Below, piece by piece: positions 8,049-16,913 of a stretch of DNA of 64,000 nucleotides. Within the stretch, counting starts at the first letter, position 1, and each line of letters opens with the position of its first letter. The notes under the pieces are model-generated. The model was given only the letters and a program-made list of their open reading frames with translations. It was not told where the DNA came from and did not search any database. The stretch spans positions 151,875-215,874 of the forward strand of contig CAJLRL010000003.1 in NCBI GenBank assembly GCA_905209075.1. The letters run 5' to 3'. Position numbers and translations under genes: made by a program. This stretch comes from an uncultured Lachnospiraceae bacterium. GTDB taxonomy: Bacteria > Bacillota > Clostridia > Lachnospirales > Lachnospiraceae.

Positions 8049-9134
8049 ATGGCTATTACAGCAGGAATGGTAAAAGAACTGCGTGAAATGACAGGCGCAG
8101 GAATGATGGACTGCAAAAAAGCTTTAACAGAGACAAATGGTGATATGGATGCCGCTGTTGAAGTTTTAAGAAAAAGCGGTGCAGCTAAAATGGAAAAGAA
8201 GCAGAACAGAATTGCAGCTGAGGGTATTGCACGTGTTGCAGTGAATGGAAATGTTGCAGTTGTTGCTGAAGTTAACTCAGAGACTGACTTTGTTGCTAAA
8301 AACGAGACATTCCAGGAGTTTGTTCAGACTGTTGCTGATACAGCACTTGCTTCAGATCTGAATGGTGGAGCTAACGGAGAAGATATCGAGGCTCTTCTTG
8401 CCACAAACGGACTTAATGAATTACTTGTTGAGAAGACAGCAACAATCGGCGAGAAATTATCTGTCCGCAGATTTGCAAAAGTTACAGGAGATATCGTTAC
8501 TTCTTACATCCATGGTGGCGGAAGAATCGGTGTTGTTATTGCGGCAAGCGGTACAGCTGATGATGCGTCAAAAGAGGCTCTTACAAATATAGCAATGCAG
8601 GTTGCAGCTATGAACCCACAGTACATCAGCAGAGCAGACATTTCTGATGATGAGCTTGCAAAGATCAGAGAGATTACAGTTGACAGTGCATTAAATGATG
8701 CTACAACTCTTCCTAAGCCTATCTTAAACAAATTACTTGATAAGGCTATCAATGAGAAGCTGTGGAGCGATGAAGACATTGACAACTTCAATGAGCATAA
8801 AAACAATATGAACTATGTATGGAACTTTGTTTCAGATGCTGCAAAGGCAAAACTTGGTGAGCTTGCTATGGCAGATAAAGCTTCTATAACAGCTGAAAAA
8901 ATGTTTGGTGGTGTTGTAGAAGGACGTGTTTCAAAACAGTTAAAAGAGATCTGTCTTCTTGATCAGACATATGTTAAAGCTGAGGACGGAAAACAGTCAG
9001 TAGCTAAATATCTTGAGTCAGTTTCAAAAGATCTTAAAATTACTAAGATGGTACGTTTTGAAGTTGGTGAAGGTATGGAAAAGAAAAACGAAGACTTCGC
9101 TGCAGAAGTTGCTGCACAGATGGCTGGAGTTTAA
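8049..9134 (+). CDS. tsf: Elongation factor Ts, with extra internal segment
   Basis: EF-Ts recycles EF-Tu by exchanging GDP for GTP. The N-terminal UBA domain (LREMTGAGMMDCKKAL) and the TDFVAKN core motif are intact, as is the C-terminal domain with VRFEVGEGMEKK. At 361 residues it is longer than the roughly 290 usual for Bacillus-type proteins; the extra material lies at about residues 205-285 (Asn/Lys/Asp-rich). GGAGG precedes the ATG. The gene ends at a strong terminator. Confidence 0.96.
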   Translation: MAITAGMVKELREMTGAGMMDCKKALTETNGDMDAAVEVLRKSGAAKMEKKQNRIAAEGIARVAVNGNVAVVAEVNSETDFVAKNETFQEFVQTVADTALASDLNGGANGEDIEALLATNGLNELLVEKTATIGEKLSVRRFAKVTGDIVTSYIHGGGRIGVVIAASGTADDASKEALTNIAMQVAAMNPQYISRADISDDELAKIREITVDSALNDATTLPKPILNKLLDKAINEKLWSDEDIDNFNEHKNNMNYVWNFVSDAAKAKLGELAMADKASITAEKMFGGVVEGRVSKQLKEICLLDQTYVKAEDGKQSVAKYLESVSKDLKITKMVRFEVGEGMEKKNEDFAAEVAAQMAGV

Positions 9135-9141
9135 TATTTAT

Positions 9142-9178
9142 AAAAAGAGATTTCAATTTGAAATCTCTTTTTTTTTTT
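9142..9178 (+). terminator. Rho-independent terminator of rpsB-tsf
   Basis: A perfect 14-bp stem (9142-9155 with 9159-9172) runs into a tract of about ten T residues. This is a strong intrinsic terminator 7 bases after the tsf stop. Confidence 0.93.
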
Positions 9179-9200
9179 CACAAATTTTTGCAATAATATC

Positions 9201-9229
9201 TTAACATAATAGTACCAAAGTGTTATAAT
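9201..9229 (+). promoter_or_regulatory. Promoter of the chemoreceptor gene (sigma-A type)
   Basis: TTAACA (9201-9206) and a perfect TATAAT (9224-9229) are 17 bases apart. The housekeeping-type match contrasts with the sigma-28 promoters often found before chemoreceptor genes. Confidence 0.75.
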
Positions 9230-9262
9230 GTACGTAATAAATTTGAAAGGGTGGATTATATT

Positions 9263-10957
9263 ATGGACAAAAAGGAGAAGATGACTTTTTTAAATTCAAT
9301 TTCATCTAAAATATTACTCCTTGTAATAGTCGTTGTTACAGTTTCACTTGGGGTAAGTAAGTTTTTAGCAGAATCAATCTCATCTGATGTTGTGGGGAAT
9401 GTTAATGAAAACTACATTTTGAGTCTGGCAGAATCGGCTGCAGATACAATAGAAAATATTTCGAATGATGACGATTATATACAGGAATGCTCACAAATCG
9501 TAAAAGAAATATCAATGGAGGGCATTTCGTCAGCGTATGGCTATCTGGTAGATACCGATGGAACTATGATATACCATCCTACAGAAGAAAAGATAGGAGA
9601 ACAAGTAGAAAACTCAGTAGTTTTAAATGTAGTAGATCAGCTGAAGCAGGGAAAAGTTCCGGAAAATGCTGTTGTTACATATGATTTTAATGGTGAAGAA
9701 AAATATGCTGCGTATGCTATAACTAAAACTACAAATCAGATCGTTGTTGTAACAGCTGATAAAACGGAAATAATGAAGCCTATAAAAAGTATGTTCTCTA
9801 AACTTCTTGCTACTCTTTTTATATGTCTCATTTTAAGTGCGATAATCGGTTATATACTAAGCAGGTTTATAACACGGCCTATAAAAGATCTTACTGAAAT
9901 AATAAGTAATACATCACAGCTTAATTTTGAACATAATCCTGCAAGTGCCAAGTTGTGTGCGAGAAAAGATGAAACCGGTGTTATGGCAAGAGAAGTCCGC
10001 AGCATGCGTAAAAATTTAAGGGACATGGTTGCAGAGATAAAAAATGCTGGCAACCTTATAAATACAAATGTTACGGGACTTAATAACATAACTGATACTG
10101 TAAATCAGATGTGCTCTGATAACTCTGCAACAAGCCAGCAGCTTGCGGCAGGCATGGAGGAAACGGCTGCAACGACAGTTACGATCAACGAAAATGTTAC
10201 CAGTATCAAGGATGAAGCTGAAAACATCAACACAATGGCTGAAAATGGAGCAAAAAATTCAGAAGATGTAATGCAAAGAGCCACAGCCTTACAGGAGAAA
10301 ACAGTTACTGCAAGTAATAAGACGATGCAGATGTATACCAATGTAAAGGAAAAGGCAACACTTGCCATAGAAGGATCCAGAGCTGTTGATAAGATAAATG
10401 AGCTTACAGGCACAATAATGGAAATTTCATCGCAGACAAGTCTATTGGCACTTAATGCGTCAATAGAAGCAGCAAGAGCTGGAGAGGCAGGTAAAGGATT
10501 TGCTGTAGTTGCCACAGAGATAGGAAGTCTTGCTGATCAGACATCAAAAGCGATAGCGGATATTGAAGACATAGTCAAAGAGGTAAACAATGCTGTCTCT
10601 AATATGTCTAACTGCCTTGAGGAAACAACCGGATTTCTGGAGAATACGGTTACTGCAGATTATAAAGAATTTGAGCAGGTCGGGGTACAATATAGAGAAG
10701 ATGCCGATGTATTTAAAACAAGTATGGAAGAGGTTAAGACATCAATGGCTCATCTGGCAGCTGCGATTGAAAATATTGCTGTTGCTTTGAATGGAATTAA
10801 TGATACGGTAAATGAAGCATCTATAGGTGTAACGGATATTGCTGAAAAGACAAGTGATATGGTGGGAAAGACATCTGAAACAACAGATATGGTAGATAAA
10901 TGTTTTGAATGTGTAGATGATTTGAAGAATGTTGTAGCAAAATTTAAGCTTGAATAA
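9263..10957 (+). CDS. Methyl-accepting chemotaxis protein with Cache-type sensor
   Basis: A transmembrane chemoreceptor of 564 residues. The order is: cytoplasmic start, TM1 (about 16-34), an extracellular domain of about 135 residues with a Cache-like core ([15 protein letters not shown]), TM2 (about 175-195), HAMP, and a cytoplasmic methyl-accepting coiled coil with the conserved hairpin tip ([20 protein letters not shown], about 390-432). The signalling tip needed for CheA/CheW contact is intact. The longest frame begins at a GTG at 9251, but AAGGGTGG sits 8 bases before the ATG at 9263, which I prefer. It has its own promoter and terminator. The ligand is unknown. Confidence 0.92.
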   Translation: MDKKEKMTFLNSISSKILLLVIVVVTVSLGVSKFLAESISSDVVGNVNENYILSLAESAADTIENISNDDDYIQECSQIVKEISMEGISSAYGYLVDTDGTMIYHPTEEKIGEQVENSVVLNVVDQLKQGKVPENAVVTYDFNGEEKYAAYAITKTTNQIVVVTADKTEIMKPIKSMFSKLLATLFICLILSAIIGYILSRFITRPIKDLTEIISNTSQLNFEHNPASAKLCARKDETGVMAREVRSMRKNLRDMVAEIKNAGNLINTNVTGLNNITDTVNQMCSDNSATSQQLAAGMEETAATTVTINENVTSIKDEAENINTMAENGAKNSEDVMQRATALQEKTVTASNKTMQMYTNVKEKATLAIEGSRAVDKINELTGTIMEISSQTSLLALNASIEAARAGEAGKGFAVVATEIGSLADQTSKAIADIEDIVKEVNNAVSNMSNCLEETTGFLENTVTADYKEFEQVGVQYREDADVFKTSMEEVKTSMAHLAAAIENIAVALNGINDTVNEASIGVTDIAEKTSDMVGKTSETTDMVDKCFECVDDLKNVVAKFKLE

Positions 10958-10961
10958 AGTT

Positions 10962-11004
10962 ATTCCGCAAAAATTTAATATTTATAAATTTTTGCGGAAT
11001 TTTT
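10962..11004 (+). terminator. Rho-independent terminator after the chemoreceptor
   Basis: Arms 10962-10977 and 10985-11000 form a perfect 16-bp stem followed by T residues. It starts 4 bases after the stop codon. Confidence 0.93.
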
Positions 11005-11009
11005 ATGTC

Positions 11010-11037
11010 TTTACATTGTTAGAAAATATGTTAAAAT
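11010..11037 (+). promoter_or_regulatory. Promoter of the deacetylase-bactofilin transcript
   Basis: TTTACA (11010-11015) and TAAAAT (11032-11037) are 16 bases apart, each one mismatch from consensus. It lies directly after the preceding terminator and 33 bases before the start codon. Confidence 0.6.
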
Positions 11038-11070
11038 GTTATAGAGATATTATTAACATAGGGGTTATAT

Positions 11071-12039
11071 ATGAGCACAAATGAAGATTCTGCTGTAGAA
11101 CAGCAGCGCCAAAAGCGGAAACGTATCGGTCGGATCAAAACGGGAATCGTGATGACTATTGCCATCTGGATGCTGGTATCACTGATTGCCATAATTGTTT
11201 TGACAGTTACAGTTGTCAGACTCAATTCAAGAGTCTACAAGATGGAATTAAAGCAGAATTCCACTGCATCTGTACAGCTATCAGAGACGGAGAGTACAGG
11301 ATCCGGAGAACTGGATTCTGTATTGCTTCAGGATCATGATGCACAGATACAGTCAGAAAATGTTATCCGGGAACTTGATTCGGCAGACAATGCATATTCA
11401 AAAGGCGATACAAGAAAAGTATATCTGACATTTGATTGTGTGCCGGGTGAAAACACAGCTGCAATCTTAGATACTCTTGCAAAATATAATATAAAGGCAA
11501 CATTTTTTGTTGTAGGTGATGCAAGCGGAGAAAATGCACAGATATACCAGCGTATTGTAAATGAAGGACATACTATTGCAATGCATTCATTTAGCAATTC
11601 ATATAGTGATGTATATAAATCAAAAGATGCATTTACAAATGATCTGAAACAGATATCGGATTATATATCAAAGACTACCGGTGTGACACCGAAGTATTAC
11701 AGGTTTCCGGGTGGAAGCATGAACCGTATAAGTAATGTAAATATGGATGAACTTGTAAAGGTACTTAATTCCGACAAGATAACATATTTCGACTGGAATG
11801 TATCAGCAGGAGACACGTCAGCCGATTATACAGCGGATGATGTGGTAAATAATGTAATATCCGGAGTACAAAATTATAAAACGTCAGTTGTACTGCTGCA
11901 TGATGATTCAAACAAGTCAACAACGGCCGAGGCAATCGAACCTCTTATTGAAGCTCTTAATAATATAAGCGCAGAAATTTTGCCGATTGATGAAAATACA
12001 TATGTAGTTCAATATATCAAAGCAGATACTGTTGAATAA
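11071..12039 (+). CDS. Membrane-anchored polysaccharide deacetylase-family protein with replaced metal ligands
   Basis: A 322-residue NodB-fold protein anchored by one membrane segment (about 27-50), with the enzyme domain outside. Family members remove acetyl groups from peptidoglycan or chitin-like sugars using an Asp-His-His metal site. Here motif 1 reads TFDCVPG, so the metal-ligand Asp is Cys123 while the catalytic-base Asp122 remains. Motif 2 reads MHSFSN, with His172 kept and the second His replaced by Asn176. The later RFPGGS, DWN and LLHD motifs are intact. A binding rather than catalytic role is plausible. AGGGG precedes the ATG, and the bactofilin gene follows 18 bases later. Confidence 0.87.
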   Translation: MSTNEDSAVEQQRQKRKRIGRIKTGIVMTIAIWMLVSLIAIIVLTVTVVRLNSRVYKMELKQNSTASVQLSETESTGSGELDSVLLQDHDAQIQSENVIRELDSADNAYSKGDTRKVYLTFDCVPGENTAAILDTLAKYNIKATFFVVGDASGENAQIYQRIVNEGHTIAMHSFSNSYSDVYKSKDAFTNDLKQISDYISKTTGVTPKYYRFPGGSMNRISNVNMDELVKVLNSDKITYFDWNVSAGDTSADYTADDVVNNVISGVQNYKTSVVLLHDDSNKSTTAEAIEPLIEALNNISAEILPIDENTYVVQYIKADTVE

Positions 12040-12057
12040 AAAACGGAGGAAATATTA

Positions 12058-12843
12058 ATGGGATTATTTAAAGATTTTAAGGAAGATTTTTCACAGGCGA
12101 TCAATGAACTTGGACCGGATGGAACTCCGGAGACAAATGCAACAGATAATCTTGTTGTTGATACAATAGGAGAGAATGTTGACGTGGAGTCTGAACTTTC
12201 AAAATTAGATGGACTCTTAGAGACTGTCAACAACGAACAGCCAAAGAAGGCGGCTGTCAAACCAATAGTAAATGAAACATTTGCTGAAACAGCAGCTGTT
12301 AATAAAGAAATTCCAACAAATACAAAAGAGGAGCAGACTAAAAAAATGAGCGATACACCAACAATGAATACAATGATGCCAACAGGAGAAATACAGGATG
12401 AAACATCTTTAATTACTGCAAGTACAGTTCTTACAGGTGATTTACAGTCATCAGGTTCTTTTGATATCCAGGGAACTATAAATGGAAATATCAGCTGTAA
12501 TGGAAAGATCGTTGTTACAGGTACTGTAAACGGAAATACTAATTCATCTGAATTCTTTGCAGATGTTGCAAAAATCGAAGGAGAAGTAGTCAGCTCAGGT
12601 ACAGTAAAGATTGGTGCCGGATCTGTTATCATTGGTAATATCTCTGCAACATCAGCAGTGATCGCAGGCGCTGTAAAAGGTGACATAGATGTACAGGGAC
12701 CTGTTGTTGTTGATACATCAGCAGTGATCATGGGTAATATCAAATCAAGATCAGTACAGATCAACAATGGAGCTGTTATTGAAGGATTCTGTTCACAGTC
12801 ATATGCTGACATAGATGTACAGGGACTTTTTGATGCTAAATAA
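12058..12843 (+). CDS. Bactofilin (polymer-forming cytoskeletal protein)
   Basis: Bactofilins self-assemble into nucleotide-free filaments, often membrane-associated and involved in cell-wall shaping. The 261-residue product has a low-complexity N-terminal region of about 110 residues and then a regular Gly/Val/Ile-rich beta-helix core (for example GSFDIQGTINGNISCNGKI, then GTVKIGAGSVIIGNI) typical of the DUF583/bactofilin family. GGAGG precedes the ATG. Its pairing with an envelope deacetylase-family gene fits wall-related work. The long N-terminal extension may be a membrane or partner-binding tail. Confidence 0.88.
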   Translation: MGLFKDFKEDFSQAINELGPDGTPETNATDNLVVDTIGENVDVESELSKLDGLLETVNNEQPKKAAVKPIVNETFAETAAVNKEIPTNTKEEQTKKMSDTPTMNTMMPTGEIQDETSLITASTVLTGDLQSSGSFDIQGTINGNISCNGKIVVTGTVNGNTNSSEFFADVAKIEGEVVSSGTVKIGAGSVIIGNISATSAVIAGAVKGDIDVQGPVVVDTSAVIMGNIKSRSVQINNGAVIEGFCSQSYADIDVQGLFDAK

Positions 12844-12863
12844 AAATAAGGAGCATACCAATA

Positions 12864-13559
12864 ATGAGTAGGATAATATTAAAATTAAGTGGTGAGGCAC
12901 TTGCTGGAGAAAAGCATCATGGATTTGATGAGGCAACAGTAATAGAAGTTGCAAAACAGGTTAAACAGCTTACAGATAAAGGAACAGAAGTAGGAATAGT
13001 TATCGGTGGCGGTAATTTCTGGCGTGGACGTACAAGTGAAACTATAGACCGCACTAAGGCAGACCAGATCGGAATGCTTGCTACAGTAATGAACTGTATA
13101 TATGTATCAGAAATATTCAGATATGTAGGAATGAAGACTGCAGTTCTTACTCCATTTGAATGTGGATCGATCACAAAACTATATTCAAAAGACAGAGCAA
13201 ATAAATATTTTGAGCGTGGCATGGTTGTATTCTTTGCCGGTGGTACAGGACATCCTTATTTTTCAACAGATACAGCGACCGTTCTAAGAGCCATTGAAAT
13301 TGAAGCAGATGGTATATATCTTGCAAAGGCGATTGATGGTGTATATGACAGTGATCCAAAGGTTAATCCGGAAGCAAAGAAATATGATGAACTTTCTATA
13401 CAGGAAGTAGTTGACAAAAAACTTGCGGTTGTGGATCTTACAGCGTCTATTATGTGTCTGGAAAACAAAATGCCAATGTATGTGTTCGGACTTAATGAAG
13501 AAAATAGCATTGTAAACGCATTATATGGTAAATTTACAGGAACAAAGGTTACTGTATAA
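12864..13559 (+). CDS. pyrH: UMP kinase
   Basis: PyrH phosphorylates UMP to UDP and is the gatekeeper of pyrimidine nucleotide synthesis. The 231-residue protein shows the amino-acid-kinase fold: ILKLSGEAL at the N terminus, VIGGGNFWRG, the UMP-contact region FFAGGTGHPYFSTDTA, and the nucleotide-binding KAIDGVYDSDP. AAGGAG stands about 10 bases ahead of the ATG. The pyrH-frr-uppS-cdsA-dxr-rseP order that follows is conserved across many bacteria. Confidence 0.97.
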   Translation: MSRIILKLSGEALAGEKHHGFDEATVIEVAKQVKQLTDKGTEVGIVIGGGNFWRGRTSETIDRTKADQIGMLATVMNCIYVSEIFRYVGMKTAVLTPFECGSITKLYSKDRANKYFERGMVVFFAGGTGHPYFSTDTATVLRAIEIEADGIYLAKAIDGVYDSDPKVNPEAKKYDELSIQEVVDKKLAVVDLTASIMCLENKMPMYVFGLNEENSIVNALYGKFTGTKVTV

Positions 13560-13572
13560 ATTAGGAGGAAAT

Positions 13573-14127
13573 ATGGATAGCAGATTAAATCCTTTTCAGG
13601 ATAAAATGGAAAAGACTTTAAATAATCTTTTAGAGGAATATTCAGGAATACGTGCAGGAAGAGCTAATCCTCATGTTCTTGACAAACTCAGGGTAGATTA
13701 CTATGGAACACCTTCACCTATTCAGAGTGTTGCAAATGTAAGTGTTCCAGAGCCAAGGATGATTCAGATTCAGCCTTGGGAAGCATCTATGGTAAAAGAA
13801 ATTGAAAAAGCTATTATATGTTCGGATCTTGGAATAAACCCGACAAATGATGGAAAGCTCATTCGTCTTGTATTCCCGGAACTTACTGAAGAGCGTCGTA
13901 AAGAACTCGCAAAGGACATCAAAAAGAAAGGCGAGGAAGCAAAGGTTGCTACACGTAATATCAGACGTGAAGCTATTGACAGCATAAAGAAAGCTGGAAA
14001 AGAAGATGGCATATCTGATGATGAGGTTAAAGATCTTGAAGATGATGCACAGAAATTAACCGATAAATTTATTGCAAAGATTGATGATGCAGTAGAAACA
14101 AAATCAAAAGAAATACTTACAGTATAA
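13573..14127 (+). CDS. frr: Ribosome recycling factor
   Basis: Frr splits post-termination ribosomes together with EF-G. The 184-residue protein contains GIRAGRANPHVLDKLRVDYY, VPEPRMIQIQPW and ERRKELAKDIKKKGEEAKVA, all diagnostic. The frame extends 5' into pyrH to 13525, but AGGAGG at 13563-13568 directly before the ATG at 13573 fixes the start. It follows pyrH by 13 bases. Confidence 0.97.
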   Translation: MDSRLNPFQDKMEKTLNNLLEEYSGIRAGRANPHVLDKLRVDYYGTPSPIQSVANVSVPEPRMIQIQPWEASMVKEIEKAIICSDLGINPTNDGKLIRLVFPELTEERRKELAKDIKKKGEEAKVATRNIRREAIDSIKKAGKEDGISDDEVKDLEDDAQKLTDKFIAKIDDAVETKSKEILTV

Positions 14128-14130
14128 AAA

Positions 14131-14159
14131 ATGGGGACATGGTTATTACCTGTCCCCAT
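14131..14159. repeat. Palindrome ending in GGGGACA/TGTCCCC between frr and uppS
   Basis: ATGGGGACA at the left and TGTCCCCAT at the right pair over 9 bases, with an inner GGT/ACC helix around a TATT loop. No T run follows. Palindromes of this kind occur as dispersed elements in many bacteria; whether this one is repeated in the genome cannot be judged from one copy. Confidence 0.6.
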
Positions 14160-14196
14160 AAATTCGATTTATAGGAGATTAAGAGAGGAAGATATC

Positions 14197-14916
14197 ATGA
14201 GTACTCCAAAACATATTGCTATTATTCTGGATGGCAATGGACGATGGGCAAAAAGTAAAGGGATGCCGAGAAACTATGGACATACAGTAGGCGCAAAAAA
14301 TGTCGAAAATATATGTAAAGCGGCGGATGAACTGGGTGTAAAATATCTTACGTTATATGCTTTTTCAACAGAAAACTGGAACCGTCCTGAATCTGAAGTT
14401 AAAGCTCTTATGAAATTGCTTGAGAGTTATTTAAAAAACTGTATAAAAACAGCAGACAAGAATAACATGAGAGTAAGAGTTATAGGAGAAATAGGAAGAC
14501 TGTCAGTGGATTTCCAAAATAAAATAAAAAAACTGGAGGAAGCTTCCGCTGTAAATACAGGACTTAATCTGACAATTGCGATAAATTATGGAAGCCGGGA
14601 TGAGATGGTTCGTGCTGTCAAAAAAATGATGACGGATCATGATAATGGAAAACTTGATATAGACAAAGTGGATAACGATGTATTTTCATCATATCTTGAC
14701 ACAAAAGAACTGCCTGATCCGGATCTGATGATCAGGACAAGTGGTGAACAAAGGTTGTCTAATTACCTGCTGTGGCAGCTTGCGTATGCAGAATTTTATT
14801 TCACGGATGTTCCGTGGCCGGCATTTGATAAAGATGAACTTAAAAAGGCAATAGATGCATATAACAAAAGAGACAGAAGGTTTGGTGCCTTAAAAGAGGA
14901 GGAACAGGATGTTTAA
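14197..14916 (+). CDS. uppS: Undecaprenyl diphosphate synthase
   Basis: UppS makes the C55 lipid carrier for cell-wall synthesis by cis-prenyl transfer. The 239-residue protein starts MSTPKHIAIILDGNGRWAKS (catalytic Asp in LDGNGRW) and ends with the signature SGEQRLSNYLLWQLAYAEFY and the DVPWPAF motif. The frame is open back to 14131 through the palindrome, but AGAGGAAG just before the ATG at 14197 and the family start support 14197. It overlaps cdsA by 8 bases. Confidence 0.96.
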   Translation: MSTPKHIAIILDGNGRWAKSKGMPRNYGHTVGAKNVENICKAADELGVKYLTLYAFSTENWNRPESEVKALMKLLESYLKNCIKTADKNNMRVRVIGEIGRLSVDFQNKIKKLEEASAVNTGLNLTIAINYGSRDEMVRAVKKMMTDHDNGKLDIDKVDNDVFSSYLDTKELPDPDLMIRTSGEQRLSNYLLWQLAYAEFYFTDVPWPAFDKDELKKAIDAYNKRDRRFGALKEEEQDV

Positions 14917-15712
14917 GACGAGGTTGTTAAGTGGAATAGTATTGGTTATACTTGCTATTATACTTATAGTTACAGGAGGAGATGTTTTACTCTTTTCCAC
15001 TTATATTATTTCATGCATCGGAATGTTTGAATTGTATAGGATATTTAAAATTGAAAAATCATTGCTGGCATATTTTAGTTATGCAGTGCTTCTGGTATTT
15101 TATTGCAGTTTAAGATGGCAGTTTTTAGATGATAAATTGCTTTTGTTTATGGGATACATGATCATGCTGATGTTTGTATATGTACTGTCATATCCAAAAT
15201 ACAGGGCAAAACAGCTCATGGCATCTTTTTTTGGCTTATTTTATGTAGGGGTAATGTTATCTTATGTTTACCAGATCCGCACATTAAATAACGGACTGTA
15301 TCTGGCATTTTTGATCTTTTTATGTTCATGGGGATGCGATACATGCGCCTATTGTGTCGGGATACTTATTGGAAAGCACAAGATGGCACCTAAATTAAGT
15401 CCTAAAAAATCAATTGAGGGAGCGGTCGGAGGTGTAGTAGGTGCCGCACTTCTTACAGCGTTATATTGTACAATTTTAAGACAGCAGATGGGAACCGATG
15501 TGAAGGAAATATGTATTTTATCGGCTATAGCAGCTGTTGCCGGGCTGATTTCAATGGTTGGAGATTTGTGCGCTTCGGCAATAAAAAGAAACTATGATAT
15601 CAAGGATTACGGACATCTTATTCCCGGACATGGAGGAATACTTGACAGATTTGACAGTATGATCATTACTGCACCGATCATATATTATTTATCATATTAT
15701 TTTCTGACATAA
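14909..15712 (+). CDS. cdsA: Phosphatidate cytidylyltransferase (CDP-diacylglycerol synthase)
   Basis: CdsA is an integral membrane enzyme that makes CDP-diacylglycerol from CTP and phosphatidate, the precursor of all phospholipids. The 267-residue protein has about seven to eight hydrophobic helices. The C-terminal family signature is clear: SMVGDLCASAIKRNYDIKDY then PGHGGILDRFDS. The start overlaps the end of uppS, indicating coupled translation. The N-terminal half is simply hydrophobic. Confidence 0.94.
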   Translation: MFKTRLLSGIVLVILAIILIVTGGDVLLFSTYIISCIGMFELYRIFKIEKSLLAYFSYAVLLVFYCSLRWQFLDDKLLLFMGYMIMLMFVYVLSYPKYRAKQLMASFFGLFYVGVMLSYVYQIRTLNNGLYLAFLIFLCSWGCDTCAYCVGILIGKHKMAPKLSPKKSIEGAVGGVVGAALLTALYCTILRQQMGTDVKEICILSAIAAVAGLISMVGDLCASAIKRNYDIKDYGHLIPGHGGILDRFDSMIITAPIIYYLSYYFLT

Positions 15713-15768
15713 TTAAAAAGAAATATTCTGTTAGCTTCATAACATAAATATTAAAGAGGTTAAATAAA

Positions 15769-16911
15769 ATGAGACATATATCAATACTTGGATCAACAGG
15801 TTCAATTGGGACACAGACGCTTGACGTGGTACGGGAACATGGTGATATAAAAGTATCAGCTTTGTCATGTGGCAGAAATATTAAACTGCTTGAAAAGCAA
15901 GCCAGGGAATTTAAGCCTTCACTTGTAAGTGTATGGGACAAAAACGATGCAGAGGAACTTAGGGTAAAACTTGCAGATACAGATATAAAGGTTTCTTATG
16001 GTATGGAGGGACTTATAGAATCTGCTACAATAGAAGATGCAGACATGATCGTCACAGCGATTGTCGGAATGCTTGGAATCCGTCCTACAATTGCAGCAAT
16101 CAAGGCTAAAAAAGCAATCGCACTTGCAAATAAGGAGACACTTGTCACAGCAGGACATATCATAATACCGCTTGCAAAAGAATATGGTGTTCCTATATTG
16201 CCTGTTGACAGTGAACACAGTGCGATTTTTCAATCACTTCAGGGAAACAAGCACAATAAAATATCAAAGATCCTTCTTACAGCGTCAGGTGGTCCATTCA
16301 GAGGAAAAAATATTTCTGAACTGGAAAATATACAGGTTGAAGATGCCCTTAAGCATCCTAACTGGACAATGGGACGTAAAATCACCATTGATTCATCTAC
16401 ACTTGTAAATAAAGGTTTGGAAGTTATAGAAGCTAAATGGCTTTTTGGAGTTGGAACAGATAAAATAGAAGTTATTGTACATCCGCAAAGTGTGATCCAT
16501 TCAGCTGTGGAATATGAAGATGGTGCAGTCATTGCTCAACTTGGAACACCTGATATGAGACTGCCTATACAATATGCTCTTTACTATCCTGATAGAAGAA
16601 CTTTATCAGGAAAGAGACTTGATCTGTTTGATATAGGACAGCTTACATTTGAAAGACCTGACACAAATACGTTTAAGGGACTTTCTCTTGCAATTATAGC
16701 GGCTAAAAAAGGCGGCAATATGCCTACTGTTTTTAACGCAGCAAATGAGAAGGCTGTCGCACTGTTTTTGGATAAAAAGATAAAATATCTGGAAATAATA
16801 GATATAATCGAGCAGTCTATGAATGAAATTTCATATATAGACGATCCAAAAGTTGAACAGATACTTGAAACTGAAAAAATAACTTATGACTTCATAAGTA
16901 AAAGGTGGTAG
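15769..16911 (+). CDS. dxr: 1-deoxy-D-xylulose 5-phosphate reductoisomerase
   Basis: Dxr catalyses the first committed step of the MEP isoprenoid pathway, feeding UppS upstream and IspG downstream. The 380-residue protein has the NADPH-binding ILGSTGSIGTQTLDVV, the metal-site VDSEHSAIFQ, the flexible loop TASGGPFRGK, and KHPNWTMGRKITIDSSTLVN. AGAGG lies before the ATG. It overlaps rseP by a few bases at most. Confidence 0.97.
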   Translation: MRHISILGSTGSIGTQTLDVVREHGDIKVSALSCGRNIKLLEKQAREFKPSLVSVWDKNDAEELRVKLADTDIKVSYGMEGLIESATIEDADMIVTAIVGMLGIRPTIAAIKAKKAIALANKETLVTAGHIIIPLAKEYGVPILPVDSEHSAIFQSLQGNKHNKISKILLTASGGPFRGKNISELENIQVEDALKHPNWTMGRKITIDSSTLVNKGLEVIEAKWLFGVGTDKIEVIVHPQSVIHSAVEYEDGAVIAQLGTPDMRLPIQYALYYPDRRTLSGKRLDLFDIGQLTFERPDTNTFKGLSLAIIAAKKGGNMPTVFNAANEKAVALFLDKKIKYLEIIDIIEQSMNEISYIDDPKVEQILETEKITYDFISKRW

Positions 16912-16913
16912 AT

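Noticed and set aside
14131..14196. N-terminal extension of uppS
   Set aside because: It reads through a palindrome, and the family N terminus and ribosome site both fit the ATG at 14197.
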